From contig NZ_JACIET010000002.1 of the NCBI RefSeq assembly GCF_014197015.1, positions 1,364,001-1,428,000 on the forward strand: DNA of 64,000 nucleotides, read 5' to 3'. Below are positions 7,584-16,629 of the stretch, piece by piece. The notes under the pieces are model-generated. The model was given only the letters and a program-made list of their open reading frames with translations, searched no databases and was not told where the DNA came from. The translations under genes were made by a program, and so were the position numbers. Source of the DNA: Niveibacterium umoris. GTDB taxonomy: Bacteria; Pseudomonadota; Gammaproteobacteria; Burkholderiales; Rhodocyclaceae. The number at the start of each line of letters is the position of its first letter. The stretch's first letter is position 1.

Positions 7584-10379
7584 ATGCCGACGCTCTTGCT
7601 GGTCGACGGATCCTCGTATCTGTACCGCGCATTCCATGCCATGCCCGACATGCGGAATGCCCGCGGAGAGCCTACTGGCGCGGTGTTCGGGGTGCTGAAC
7701 ATGCTACGCCGGCTACTGGGTGACTACAAGGCGGACCGCCTCGCCTGTGTCTTCGACGCCAAGGGCAAGACCTTCCGCGAAGACCTCTATCCCGACTACA
7801 AGGCGCATCGCCCGCCGATGCCGGATGACCTGCGCCTGCAGATCGAACCGATCCACGCCTGCATCCAGGCGATGGGCTGGCCGATCGTGATGGTCGAAGG
7901 CATCGAGGCCGATGACGTGATCGGCACGCTGGCGCGGCGCGGCGAAGCGGCCGGCTACGACGTGGTGATCTCGACCGGCGACAAGGACATGGCGCAGCTC
8001 GTGACGCCGCGCGTAAAACTGGTCAATACGATGAGCAATGAGGTGCTCGACGAGGCCGGTGTGCTGGCGAAATTCGGCGTACCGCCGACGCGCATCATCG
8101 ACTACCTCGCGCTGGTCGGCGACGCGGTGGACAACGTGCCGGGCGTCGAGAAGTGCGGGCCGAAGACGGCCGTGAAATGGCTGACCGAATTCGAGTCGCT
8201 GGATGGTGTGGTCGCGGCCGCGCAGCAGAAGGAACAGAAGGGCAAGAAGGAAGAATGGAAGATCGGCGGCGTGGTCGGAGACAAGCTGCGTGCGCATCTC
8301 GACTTCCTGCCGCTGGGTCGCAAGCTGGTCACGATCGAGACCGACTGCGAGCTGCCGGTCACGCTGGACGAGCTGCACTACGGCGCAAGTCAGCAGGAGA
8401 CGCTGGCCGAGTGGTTCGAGCGCTTGCAGTTCCGCACCTGGCTGAAGGAAACGCGCGCGGCGATGGGCGGCGGCGCGGCAGACAGCACGGTTGCGGGCGA
8501 TGCCGCGCCGGCAGCTGCGGCGCCTGAAACGCCGACGCAAGCCTCGCTGCTGGGCGAACCCGGCGCGCACCGCAAGGGCTATGTCACCCTGCGCGATTGG
8601 GCCAGCTTCGATGCCTGGCTGGCGAAGATCACCGCGGCGGAGCTGACCGCCTTCGATACCGAAACCGACAACCTCGACCCGATGCTGGCGCGCCTCGTCG
8701 GCATGAGCTTCTGCGTGACCGAGGGAGAAGCCGCTTACCTGCCGCTCGGGCATCGCTATCCGGACGCGCCGGAACAGCTTCCGCTCGGGCTGGTGCTCGA
8801 CAAGCTGCGTGGCTGGTTTGAATCCGACGCGCACCGCAAGGTCGGCCAGAACCTCAAGTACGACATGCACGTGCTGGCCAATCACGGCATCCGGTTGCGG
8901 GGCGTCGCGCACGACACGCTGCTCGAATCCTTTGTCGTCGAGAGCGACAAGGGACACGACCTCGACCAGCTCGCCAAGCGCCATGCCGGCATGCTCGACA
9001 CGCTGAGTTACACCGACGTGTGCGGCAAGGGCGCCAACCAGATCGGCTTCCAGGAAGTCGAGATCGGCCGCGCGACGGAGTACGCAGCGGAGGACGCGGA
9101 TGCCACGTTGCGGGTGCACCATGTGCTCGACCACCGGGTGAAGGCCGAAGCGCAGCTCGACACGCTCTACCGTGAGGTCGAACTGCCGGCGCTGGAAGTG
9201 TTGTGGGCGATGGAACGCAACGGTGTGCTGATCGACCGCGAGCTGCTCCTCAAACAGTCCGACATGCTTGGCCGCCGCATGCTTGAACTCGAGGCCGAGG
9301 CCCATGCGCTTGCCAAGCAGCCCTTCAATCTGAACAGCCCCAAGCAGATCCAGGAGATCCTGTTCGAGCGCGAGCAGCTGCCGGTGCTGAAGAAGACGCC
9401 CGGCGGCCAGCCTTCGACCGACGAAGAAGTGCTGCAGCAGCTGGCGCTCGATTACCCGCTGCCGAAACTGCTGCTCGAATACCGCGGCATGGCCAAGCTC
9501 AAGAGCACTTACACCGACAAGCTGCCGCGTTCGGTGAACCCGGACACTGGCCGCGTGCACACCAGCTTCTCGCAGGCTGGCGCGGTCACCGGCCGACTGT
9601 CGAGCTCCGAGCCCAATCTGCAGAACATCCCGGTGCGTACCGAAGAGGGGCGGCGTATCCGTGCTGCGTTCATCGCCGCGCCGGGTAACGTCATCGTGTC
9701 GGCCGACTACTCGCAGATCGAACTGCGCATCATGGCGCACCTGTCGGACGACGCCGGCCTGCTCGAAGCCTTTGCGCAAGGGCTGGATGTGCACCGCGCC
9801 ACCGCAGCCGAGGTCTTCGGCCTGCAGGCGTCCGAGGTCACCAGCGAGCAGCGTCGTTACGCGAAGGCGATCAACTTTGGCCTCATCTACGGCATGAGTG
9901 CGCACGGGCTGGCCAAGGCGCTGGATCTGGAACGCAGCGCCGCGCAGGCCTACATCGACCGCTACTTCGCGCGCTACCCCGGTGTCGCGCGCTACATGGA
10001 AGAAACCCGCCGGTTCGCGCGCGAGCACGGCTATGTCGAAACGGTGTTTGGCCGCCGCCTGATGCTGCCCGAGATCCGCGCCGCGCAGGTCGGCCGCCGT
10101 CAGGGTGCCGAACGCGCGGCGATCAACGCGCCTATGCAAGGCACTGCCGCGGATATCGTCAAGATCGCGATGCGCCGGGTGTATGACTGGCTGCAGGGCA
10201 GCACGCTGCAGTCGAAGCTATTGCTTCAAGTGCACGACGAACTGGTGCTCGAAGTGCCGCAGGGTGAGCTCGATGTGGTCAAGCCGAAACTCGCCGAACT
10301 GATGAGCGGCGCTGCACGGTTGAAGGTCCCGCTGCTGGTCGAAGTCGGCGCCGGCGCCAACTGGGACGAGGCCCATTAG
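7584..10379 (+). CDS. polA: DNA polymerase I
   Basis: Full-length DNA polymerase I, 931 residues, for Okazaki-fragment maturation and repair synthesis. The 5' nuclease domain covers about residues 1-300 (LLVDGSSYLYRAFHAMP; DKDMAQLV). The 3'-5' proofreading domain is intact: Exo I FDTETDNL around residue 357, Exo II NLKYDMHVL and Exo III YAAEDADAT. The polymerase domain has motif A SADYSQIELRIMAHLS, motif B RRYAKAINFGLIYG and motif C LQVHDELVLE. The gene is divergent from the LOG gene with a 75-base gap. Its last codons and TAG stop lie inside the first unit of a three-copy hairpin repeat. Confidence 0.98.
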   Translation: MPTLLLVDGSSYLYRAFHAMPDMRNARGEPTGAVFGVLNMLRRLLGDYKADRLACVFDAKGKTFREDLYPDYKAHRPPMPDDLRLQIEPIHACIQAMGWPIVMVEGIEADDVIGTLARRGEAAGYDVVISTGDKDMAQLVTPRVKLVNTMSNEVLDEAGVLAKFGVPPTRIIDYLALVGDAVDNVPGVEKCGPKTAVKWLTEFESLDGVVAAAQQKEQKGKKEEWKIGGVVGDKLRAHLDFLPLGRKLVTIETDCELPVTLDELHYGASQQETLAEWFERLQFRTWLKETRAAMGGGAADSTVAGDAAPAAAAPETPTQASLLGEPGAHRKGYVTLRDWASFDAWLAKITAAELTAFDTETDNLDPMLARLVGMSFCVTEGEAAYLPLGHRYPDAPEQLPLGLVLDKLRGWFESDAHRKVGQNLKYDMHVLANHGIRLRGVAHDTLLESFVVESDKGHDLDQLAKRHAGMLDTLSYTDVCGKGANQIGFQEVEIGRATEYAAEDADATLRVHHVLDHRVKAEAQLDTLYREVELPALEVLWAMERNGVLIDRELLLKQSDMLGRRMLELEAEAHALAKQPFNLNSPKQIQEILFEREQLPVLKKTPGGQPSTDEEVLQQLALDYPLPKLLLEYRGMAKLKSTYTDKLPRSVNPDTGRVHTSFSQAGAVTGRLSSSEPNLQNIPVRTEEGRRIRAAFIAAPGNVIVSADYSQIELRIMAHLSDDAGLLEAFAQGLDVHRATAAEVFGLQASEVTSEQRRYAKAINFGLIYGMSAHGLAKALDLERSAAQAYIDRYFARYPGVARYMEETRRFAREHGYVETVFGRRLMLPEIRAAQVGRRQGAERAAINAPMQGTAADIVKIAMRRVYDWLQGSTLQSKLLLQVHDELVLEVPQGELDVVKPKLAELMSGAARLKVPLLVEVGAGANWDEAH

Positions 10380-10442
10380 GGCTTCGCGTTACGAGGCCCA
10401 TTATGGCCTCGCGTTACGAAGCGCATTAGCGCTTCGCGCGAC
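10368..10442. repeat. Three tandem 25-bp palindromic repeats with ATTA loops
   Basis: Three adjacent 25-base units (10368-10392, 10393-10417, 10418-10442). Each starts with a hairpin: GAGGCCC-ATTA-GGGCTTC, GAGGCC-CATTAT-GGCCTC and GAAGCGC-ATTA-GCGCTTC, followed by a GCG(T/C)(T/G)AC tail. The first unit contains the polA stop codon in its loop. No T-tract follows, so it is not a classical intrinsic terminator, but it fills the space between convergent polA and the glycosyltransferase gene. It could act as a bidirectional transcription barrier, an mRNA 3'-end protector or a REP-like element. The repeat structure is read directly; the role is inferred. Confidence 0.85.
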
Positions 10443-10450
10443 AAGCGGGA

Positions 10451-11314
10451 TCAGCGCAGACGCAGCTTGAGCTTGTCCAGCCAGGCCTTGCGACGATAAG
10501 CGGGGTCGTCATCCGGCTCCGGCAGGGCGCCGACCCACGGCGACCCGCGGTGCAGCACATGCCGCGTGAAGGTCGATGAACTGATGCCCCACTTGCGCAG
10601 GAACTGCAGGCGCCCCTTGTTGTGCTTGATGCGCTTCGTCGACTTCGACGGGAAGTGGTAAACCAGCGCGTCACCGACGCCGAGGAAGTGTCGGCTGCCC
10701 AGGTGCCAAAGCTTCATCGACAGATCCGGGTCGGAGTACATGCCGGGCGAGAACTCGATACTGAAGCCGCCGACGATGTCCCAGGTGTCGGCCGGCAGCA
10801 GCAGCGGTGGCCAGGTGGCGCCGGTCCAGTCGGGTTTGGCGAGCTTTGGCAGGTCGCGCAGCAAGTCGGCTTCGCGGAAGTCCGCCCAATCTCGCCCGTA
10901 GTCGGCGACGATCGCGCTGTCGTTGCCCGAATCGCGTGCCTCGATCAGCGTGCCCGACACCATGAAGTGTTCGACGCCTTCGGCAGCCAATGCATCGGCG
11001 CGCGCGACCATCAGCCGGTCCAGTCCCGGGCAGACGAACATGTCGTCATTCAGGTAGAGGATGTAGCGGCCCCGCGCACGGCTGCGCGCCAGGTTCATCG
11101 CGTGGCAGATGCCGACGTTCTTCGCCGTGTGGGTGTGGGCGATGCCTTGCGCGCGCACCCAGTCGAGCGTGCCGTCGCTGCCGTCGTTGATGTGCAGGAT
11201 CACCTCGACGTCCGCTGCGACGTTGCGCCGCAGGCTGGCGAGGCAGTGCTGCAGGCAGTCGAGGTTGTTCCAGGTCGGGATCAGGATCGATAGATCCGGG
11301 CGCGGGGCGTTCAT
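10451..11314 (-). CDS. Family 2 glycosyltransferase
   Basis: Inverting GT-A glycosyltransferase of 287 residues, probably cytoplasmic face, adding a sugar to LPS core or O-antigen. The N-terminal LSILIPTWNNLDCLQHCLASL is the family nucleotide-binding start, GSDGTLDW follows, and YLNDDMFVCPG holds the acidic metal-binding DxD equivalent. The start at 11314 is supported by AGGAA upstream and the family N-terminus. It is the last gene of the operon msbA-ligase-deacetylase-GT4-GT2, separated from the GT4 gene by a repeat element. Donor and acceptor sugars cannot be told. Confidence 0.9.
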   Translation of the reverse strand: MNAPRPDLSILIPTWNNLDCLQHCLASLRRNVAADVEVILHINDGSDGTLDWVRAQGIAHTHTAKNVGICHAMNLARSRARGRYILYLNDDMFVCPGLDRLMVARADALAAEGVEHFMVSGTLIEARDSGNDSAIVADYGRDWADFREADLLRDLPKLAKPDWTGATWPPLLLPADTWDIVGGFSIEFSPGMYSDPDLSMKLWHLGSRHFLGVGDALVYHFPSKSTKRIKHNKGRLQFLRKWGISSSTFTRHVLHRGSPWVGALPEPDDDPAYRRKAWLDKLKLRLR

Positions 11315-11331
11315 GCGGAATTCCTGTTCAG

Positions 11332-11474
11332 GGAAGGTCTGAATAAGTGGCTGCGACGGCGCATCGCTGCGTTGCGGCGTGCTCGCTCCCGCGCCTATCC
11401 ATCTGAGTTGTCTTGGTCGCTGCGCGCGCCGCGTCTTGCGCTGCATCCCTCTCGCTCACTTTTTCAGACCTTCC
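11332..11474. mobile_element. MITE-like inverted-repeat element, copy A
   Basis: A 143-base element bounded by 18-base terminal inverted repeats with one mismatch (11332-11349 and 11457-11474; outer sequence GGAAGGTCTGAA / TTCAGACCTTCC). The interior is GC-rich with no plausible reading frame of its own. A second copy in the same orientation lies at 13332-13475, identical at roughly 125 of 144 aligned positions by eye. It forms the whole spacer between two operon genes: the right end encodes the last codons and stop of the GT4 gene, and the left end is 18 bases before the GT2 start. I see no clear target-site duplication. Confidence 0.75.
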
Positions 11475-12600
11475 TCAGTGCGCGCAGGTACAGCGCTTCC
11501 TGCGCGCGGGCGATCTGTGGCCAGTCGAAACGCGCGGCGACTGCGCGGCCGGCTTCGGCCAGGCGCTGGTGCAGTGCCGTGTCGTCGAGCAGGCGCGCGA
11601 TCTGTTGCGCGAGATAGGCTGCATCCTTCGGATCGGGCAGCAGCAGCGCATCGGCGCCATCACGCAATTCGGCACTGATGCCGCACCAGGGCGCGGCGCT
11701 GACGATGACCGGCAGGCCATAGGCCATGGCTTCGGCGACGACCATGCCGAAGGTGTCTTCGAGGGTCGGGTGCACCAGTAAGTCTGCCGCACGGTAGGCC
11801 GGCGTCGGGTCGGCCAGCACGCCTGCGAAATGTACGCGTGCCGCAATGCCGAGTTCCTCCGCACGCTTGCGTGCCGGCGGAATGTAGTTGGCGTTGCCGA
11901 CCACCAGCAGATGCGCCAAGGGGTTGCTCACCATCGCTTGCTGCAGCGCCGGCAAGCCCTTCTTGTCATAGTCGCCGGCGATGAACAGCAGCAGTGGCGC
12001 GTCGACCGGAATGCCGTAACGGGTACGGGTGTCGCCACGATCATTGGCCGCCTTCGCCGCGGCCACGCCGGGCGGAACGATGTCGATGTGGCCGCGCAAT
12101 GCCGGGTAGGCGGTGGCCACATCGTCGCGCAGTGCCTCCGACACTGCGATCATGCAGCGGCCAGCCCGCATGCGCGCCGCCTCGATCCAGAAGTAGAAGG
12201 CAAGCCGCGGGCTGGTGAAGACTTCGAACCAGCGTGCGGCACGTCGCCAGCCGGTGATGCCGGTGAAGCGCGTGGCGCGAATCGGGCGTACATGGATGGT
12301 CTGCACATTGCCGTGCGACACCGCTTCATGCGAATGCACGATGTCGAAGCCGAGGCGCGTTTGCCAGTGCGTCCATGCGGAGAACCAGCCAAGGTTCAGC
12401 CAGCGCGGGCGGGTGAGGAATTGCGGTACGCGGTGCGTCGTGACGCCGGGGATCTCGATGCAAAGATCCTGTGCAAACACATGCACGTCATGGCGCGCCG
12501 CGAGTTGCTGCACCAGCGCGATGGCGTAACGTTCCGCGCCACCGCCGGCCGGGTCGAAGCGGCGCGTCAGCACGGCGATGCGCAGGCGCGGTATGGTCAC
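11464..12600 (-). CDS. Family 4 glycosyltransferase
   Basis: Retaining GT-B glycosyltransferase, 378 residues, probably in LPS/O-antigen assembly. The N-lobe carries the glycine-rich loop RRFDPAGGGAERYAIAL. The C-lobe shows FIAGDYDKKGLPALQQA and the EX7E region HPTLEDTFGMVVAEAMAYGLPVI. The start is the GTG at 12600, which overlaps the deacetylase TGA as GTGA and places the conserved LRIAVLTRRFDP six residues in. The C-terminal codons and TGA lie in the inverted repeat of spacer element A, so the native end may have been altered by that insertion. Confidence 0.92.
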   Translation of the reverse strand: MTIPRLRIAVLTRRFDPAGGGAERYAIALVQQLAARHDVHVFAQDLCIEIPGVTTHRVPQFLTRPRWLNLGWFSAWTHWQTRLGFDIVHSHEAVSHGNVQTIHVRPIRATRFTGITGWRRAARWFEVFTSPRLAFYFWIEAARMRAGRCMIAVSEALRDDVATAYPALRGHIDIVPPGVAAAKAANDRGDTRTRYGIPVDAPLLLFIAGDYDKKGLPALQQAMVSNPLAHLLVVGNANYIPPARKRAEELGIAARVHFAGVLADPTPAYRAADLLVHPTLEDTFGMVVAEAMAYGLPVIVSAAPWCGISAELRDGADALLLPDPKDAAYLAQQIARLLDDTALHQRLAEAGRAVAARFDWPQIARAQEALYLRALRKV

Positions 12601-13322
12601 CGGTAACGGTCCTCGTAGCCGGTCGCAATCTTGGCGATGAAGTGGCCGAGGTGGTTCGACTGCGCGACCAGCACGCGTGGCAAAGCGAGCAGATCGTCGC
12701 CCGGGCGGGCACGGCCGCGTTGCACCGTGGTGGCGGTGACATAGCCCGCTTCGGCCGCGAGCGCGCGATGCGAGGCATCGAAACGGCCGTAGGGGTAGCA
12801 GAAGTGGCGTACCTCGGTCTGCAACGCGGATTCGAGTTCGCGCTTGCTGCCGGCGATCTCGTCGCGGGCCCTTGCGGCATCCAGCGTCGTCAGGTCGGAG
12901 TGGTGACGCGAGTGGGCGCCGACATCCATGCCGGCGTCCAGCCATTGGCGGAACTCGCTGGCCTGCATCAGCGGTTTCTGCGGCACGCCATGCGCGGCAT
13001 CCCAGTCGTTGGCGCCGCCAAAAGCGTTGCTGACGGCATAGCAGGTGGCGGTGAAGCCGTTGGCGCGCAGCACCGGCAAGGCGTGCTCAAGGTTGTTGCG
13101 GTAGCCGTCGTCGAAGCTGATGCCGACGACGCGATCGTTGCGCTCGCCGCGCAGCCAGGGCTCCAGATCGCGCAGCGACACACCGCGATAGCCGAGCAGC
13201 CGCAGCACGCGCATCTGCCGTGCAAAGGCGCCGGGCGATACGACCATGCCGCGCATCGGCGTGCCGGACGGCGGTGGCACGTCCACCTGGTGGTACATGA
13301 GGATTGGAATCGTGCGACGCAT
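12597..13322 (-). CDS. Polysaccharide deacetylase (NodB fold)
   Basis: Carbohydrate esterase family 4 protein of about 241 residues. NodB motifs are visible: motif 1 ISFDDGY with the paired aspartates, motif 2 GAHSRHHSDL with the HxxxH zinc ligands, and a later FCYPYGRFD. No signal peptide is evident, so it may act in the cytoplasm, for example deacetylating an N-acetyl sugar on a lipid-linked precursor; this is inference. The ATG at 13322 is used, with an in-frame GTG two codons upstream. It is translationally coupled to the GT4 gene. The region before its start is provided by spacer element B. Confidence 0.92.
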   Translation of the reverse strand: MRRTIPILMYHQVDVPPPSGTPMRGMVVSPGAFARQMRVLRLLGYRGVSLRDLEPWLRGERNDRVVGISFDDGYRNNLEHALPVLRANGFTATCYAVSNAFGGANDWDAAHGVPQKPLMQASEFRQWLDAGMDVGAHSRHHSDLTTLDAARARDEIAGSKRELESALQTEVRHFCYPYGRFDASHRALAAEAGYVTATTVQRGRARPGDDLLALPRVLVAQSNHLGHFIAKIATGYEDRYR

Positions 13323-13331
13323 CGGCACTCA

Positions 13332-13475
13332 GGAACGTCCTGAAAAAATGGCTGCGACGGCGCATCGCTGCGTTACGGCGTGCTGGTTCCCGCGCCTATC
13401 GCTCTGATATGTCTTGGTCGCTGCGCGCGCCACGCCTGGCGCTGCATCCTTCTCGCTCATTTATTCAGATCTTCC
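13332..13475. mobile_element. MITE-like inverted-repeat element, copy B
   Basis: Second copy of the 143/144-base element, same orientation as copy A. Its terminal inverted repeats are less perfect (GGAACGTCCTGAAAAAATG against the complement of CATTTATTCAGATCTTCC, one indel). The interior blocks GGCTGCGACGGCGCATCGCT and TGTCTTGGTCGCTGCGCG are identical in A and B. As with copy A, the right end supplies the final codons (GRSE) and TAA stop of the upstream gene, here the O-antigen ligase, and the left end lies 10 bases before the next start. Element B has diverged more at its ends than in the middle. Confidence 0.75.
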
Positions 13476-14684
13476 TTGGGCTTCCGGCCAACCAGCCGCG
13501 AGGGCAACGGTCAGCAGCGCATAGAAGTGGCCTTCAAGGTTGTCGAGGATGAAGGAATTGAAGCAGTCGCCGACGATCATTGTGACCAGCAGCGCGTAGC
13601 TCAGATAGCGCACGGTTGGGTCCAGCGTCGCGGCGCGCCGCCATTGCACGCCCCACAGCGCGAGCAGCAGCGCGAGGCCGACAAGGCCGGTCTGGCTCCA
13701 TACCAGCAAGTATTCGTTGTGCGGATTCGGCGTGATGTGGATGCCGTCGAGCTTCTGGCTCTCGGCCAACGCACGGTATTCCGGCCTGAAGCTGCCGGTG
13801 CCGCCGCCGAATACCGGATGCTGCTTGATCAGCGTGAGGCTGTTGCGCCAGAACTCCATGCGCACGCCGTCATTGGTGCCGGTGTTGCCGCCGCGGAATT
13901 GCTGGACGTCGCTGACCGAGGTGTCGATGCGCGTGCGCACCGTGTTCGATGCGTAATACACGCCAACGCTGAGCAGCGCGGCGGCCACGGCGCCGATGGC
14001 GATGCCCTTGAAGCCGAAACGCTTGTGGGCGATCACCGGTACCAGGAAGAGGAATACGAATTGCCCGGTGCGGCCAGTATTCACGAAAAACAGGTTGAAC
14101 AGCGACAGCGCGCCGACGGTAGCCCACAGCGCGCGCTGCGCCGGCCGTGCCTGCCACAGCCACAGGCAGGCGCAGACGATAAAGGCGAGCAGGATGCTGA
14201 AGCCGGTGTGACCGCCGAAGCCGGCATACAGTCCGACACCGCCCATATCCGGAATGACCTTGAACCACCGCAGGTAGGACGTCAGCAAAGCCACACAGAA
14301 GCCGGCGAAGAAGCCGGCGAAGACGCGCCAGCGCCATTCGGCCTGGGTGATGACCGACAGCATCAGCGGGATCAACAGCAGTTCGCGGTAGTGCCACCAG
14401 TCGTCGGCCGAGGGCCGCAAGGGCGCCGGCGACCATGCGACGGAAATCCCCATCCACACGAACAGCGTCAGCGAGAGCGCGGCGATCGGCTGCCCTGCAA
14501 TGATCCGCAGCCGGGCGACGTAGTCCGCGCTGGCGATCCAGAACAGCAGGAAGAGCGCGGTAGTGATGCTGATCCAGGCGGCGGGCAGCGGCACCGAGAA
14601 GGCCGCGGCGACACACAGCCAGCGCGCGGCGTTTTCGACTCGGCCACGCAGGCCCGGGGCAGCGGCGGTCATGGATGCTGACAT
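13461..14684 (-). CDS. O-antigen ligase / Wzy-family membrane protein
   Basis: Polytopic protein of 407 residues with 10 or more hydrophobic helices and a large periplasmic loop, typical of the O-antigen ligase (WaaL)/polymerase family. The loop has the family pattern HPVFGGGTGSFRPEY and ITPNPHNEYLLVWSQTGLVG, with the NPHNEYL histidine used by these metal-independent glycosyltransferases. It would join O-antigen, or a related polymer, to lipid A-core at the periplasmic face. Ligase and polymerase cannot be separated by sequence alone. It lies 14 bases downstream of msbA, fitting LPS export. Confidence 0.9.
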   Translation of the reverse strand: MSASMTAAAPGLRGRVENAARWLCVAAAFSVPLPAAWISITTALFLLFWIASADYVARLRIIAGQPIAALSLTLFVWMGISVAWSPAPLRPSADDWWHYRELLLIPLMLSVITQAEWRWRVFAGFFAGFCVALLTSYLRWFKVIPDMGGVGLYAGFGGHTGFSILLAFIVCACLWLWQARPAQRALWATVGALSLFNLFFVNTGRTGQFVFLFLVPVIAHKRFGFKGIAIGAVAAALLSVGVYYASNTVRTRIDTSVSDVQQFRGGNTGTNDGVRMEFWRNSLTLIKQHPVFGGGTGSFRPEYRALAESQKLDGIHITPNPHNEYLLVWSQTGLVGLALLLALWGVQWRRAATLDPTVRYLSYALLVTMIVGDCFNSFILDNLEGHFYALLTVALAAGWPEAQGRSE

Positions 14685-14698
14685 GGTGGGTCCCGGGA

Positions 14699-16504
14699 TC
14701 AGGCCGCGGCGTCCGGCTGGCCGGCTTCGCTCTGGAACTGCAGTTGGTAGAGGTGCGCGTAGCGCCCCCCTTTGGCGAGCAGCTCGGCGTGCGTGCCCTG
14801 CTCGACGATGCGGCCGCGATCCATGACGAGGATGCGGTCGGCGCTTTCGATCGTGGACAGGCGGTGCGCGATGACGAAGGTGGTGCGACCCTGCATGAGC
14901 GTCGCGAGGGCAGTCTGGACCAGGCGTTCTGATTCAGTGTCGAGGGCCGACGTTGCCTCGTCGAGAATCAGGATCGGTGCATCCTTGAGCAGTGCGCGGG
15001 CGATCGCGATGCGCTGGCGCTGCCCGCCGGAGAGCTTCACGCCGTTCGAACCGACATCGGTCGCGAGCCCTTCCGGCATCGCCTGGATGAACTCCCAGGC
15101 GTTCGCGGCCTTCGCCGCGGCGATGATTTCCGCTTCGCTGCGCTGGGCGACGCTGCCGTACGCGATGTTGGCCGCCACCGTGTCGTTGAAGAGCACGACA
15201 TCCTGGCTCACCAGCGACAGGTTCTCGCGCAGGCTCGCAAGGCTCAGTCCGGCGATGTCTTCGCCGTCGATCAGGATGCGGCCGGAATCCGGCGAATAGA
15301 AGCGCGGCAGCAGTGACACCAGCGTGGTCTTGCCGCTGCCCGATGAGCCCACCAGCGCGATGGTCTCACCGGCGCGCACGCTCAGGTCGATGCCGTCGAG
15401 CGCGGGGCGCGAGGCGCCGGCGTATGAAAAGCGCACGGTCTCGAAGGTCACGTCGCCGCGCGCGCGGCCGAGGCTGCGGCTGCCTTCGTCCGGCTCGCCG
15501 GGCAGATCGAGCAGGCCGAAGATGCTCTCGGCCGCCGACACGCCCTTCGAAATCGTGTTGTTCACTTCGGTCAGGCGCTTCACTGGTGCGAGCAGCATCA
15601 GCAGCGCGGTGATGAAAGAGACGAATGCGCCGACGCTGGTCTTGCCATGTTGCTGGGCGTCGCCCAAGGCAATGTAGACGATGATCGCGACCGATATCGC
15701 CGACGCCAGATGGGTGATCGGCACCGTGATCGAGGCCGGAATCGCTTCACGCATCTGCGCCCGGCGAAAGCGCGCGGTCGCCGCCATGAAGCGCTCATTC
15801 TCGTAAGTCTGCCCGCCGAAGATTTTCACCACCTTATGGGCGCCGGTGGATTCTTCGAGGATGTGCGTGATCTGGCCCATCGATTCGTAGCCGCGCTGGC
15901 TGGCTTCGCGCAGGCGTTTTCCGAACTTGCGCACCGCGGTGATGATCAGCGGGCCGACGCTCAGCGCCACCAGCGTCAGCTTCCAGTCGAGGTAGAGCAG
16001 GTAGCCCATGAGCCCGATCACGGTAAGTGTCTCGCGGATCATCGACACGAAGCCGCTCGACGAGGCTTCGGCGATGTAGTTGGTGTCGAAAACCACCTTG
16101 GAAATCAGCGTGCCGGGCGAGTTGTCGTCGAAGTGCCGGGTCGGCAGGCGCAGCAGCTTGGCGAACATCGCGCGGCGCATGTCCATCACCACGTTGTTGG
16201 TGATCCAGGCCATCACATAGCCAGAGCAGAACACCGCGATGCCGCGGAAGATGAAAATGCCGACCAGGCCGAGCGGGATCGCCCACACGAGGTGCGGCTC
16301 CGGGGCGGTGAAGCCGGTGTCCAGCAAGTACTTCATCATCAGCGGGAAGGAGGCCTCGGTCGCGGCCGCGAAGGCCATGCCGAGGATCGCGATGACGAAG
16401 GCCTTCCAGTAGGGGCGTACATACACCAGCAGGCGGGTGTAGATCTGGCGCGCAGATGTCGCCGCAGCGGGCGTGGTCTGGGTCGTCACCGGTGTGGCAG
16501 TCAT
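14699..16504 (-). CDS. msbA: Lipid A export ABC transporter MsbA
   Basis: Half-transporter with fused membrane and ATPase domains, 601 residues, the usual MsbA length; the homodimer flips lipid A-core across the inner membrane. Six helices occupy about residues 30-330. The ATPase has Walker A LVGSSGSGKTTL, a Q-loop in VSQDVVLFND, signature LSGGQRQRIAIARALL, Walker B ILILDEATSALD and the switch histidine in IAHRLST. The ATG at 16504 follows GAGGAG at good spacing. It is the first gene of the polysaccharide operon, and no lpxK gene follows in this window. Confidence 0.95.
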   Translation of the reverse strand: MTATPVTTQTTPAAATSARQIYTRLLVYVRPYWKAFVIAILGMAFAAATEASFPLMMKYLLDTGFTAPEPHLVWAIPLGLVGIFIFRGIAVFCSGYVMAWITNNVVMDMRRAMFAKLLRLPTRHFDDNSPGTLISKVVFDTNYIAEASSSGFVSMIRETLTVIGLMGYLLYLDWKLTLVALSVGPLIITAVRKFGKRLREASQRGYESMGQITHILEESTGAHKVVKIFGGQTYENERFMAATARFRRAQMREAIPASITVPITHLASAISVAIIVYIALGDAQQHGKTSVGAFVSFITALLMLLAPVKRLTEVNNTISKGVSAAESIFGLLDLPGEPDEGSRSLGRARGDVTFETVRFSYAGASRPALDGIDLSVRAGETIALVGSSGSGKTTLVSLLPRFYSPDSGRILIDGEDIAGLSLASLRENLSLVSQDVVLFNDTVAANIAYGSVAQRSEAEIIAAAKAANAWEFIQAMPEGLATDVGSNGVKLSGGQRQRIAIARALLKDAPILILDEATSALDTESERLVQTALATLMQGRTTFVIAHRLSTIESADRILVMDRGRIVEQGTHAELLAKGGRYAHLYQLQFQSEAGQPDAAA

Positions 16505-16629
16505 GAAGCTCCTCAATGCCGCCGCGGGCGAAGGGCGGAGGGGTCGGCGCCGGCCGGGGAGGCGACGCGCGGGTGGCGCGAGTGTACTACGCAGCGGGGG
16601 CGCCGCCGCGGTGGCGCGTCGGGCCCGCT

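Noticed and set aside
7713-10139. Long minus-strand frame opposite polA
   Set aside because: High-GC shadow of the real gene's third-codon bias; low-complexity composition, no recognisable domain.
12597-12945. Longer N-terminus for the GT4 glycosyltransferase
   Set aside because: The extra in-frame sequence is antisense-like overlap with the deacetylase gene in another frame; the GTG at 12600 gives the family start and a GTGA coupling.
11332-13475. The repeat pair as an insertion sequence or CRISPR
   Set aside because: No transposase frame in either copy, only two copies about 2 kb apart, and no spacer-repeat periodicity.
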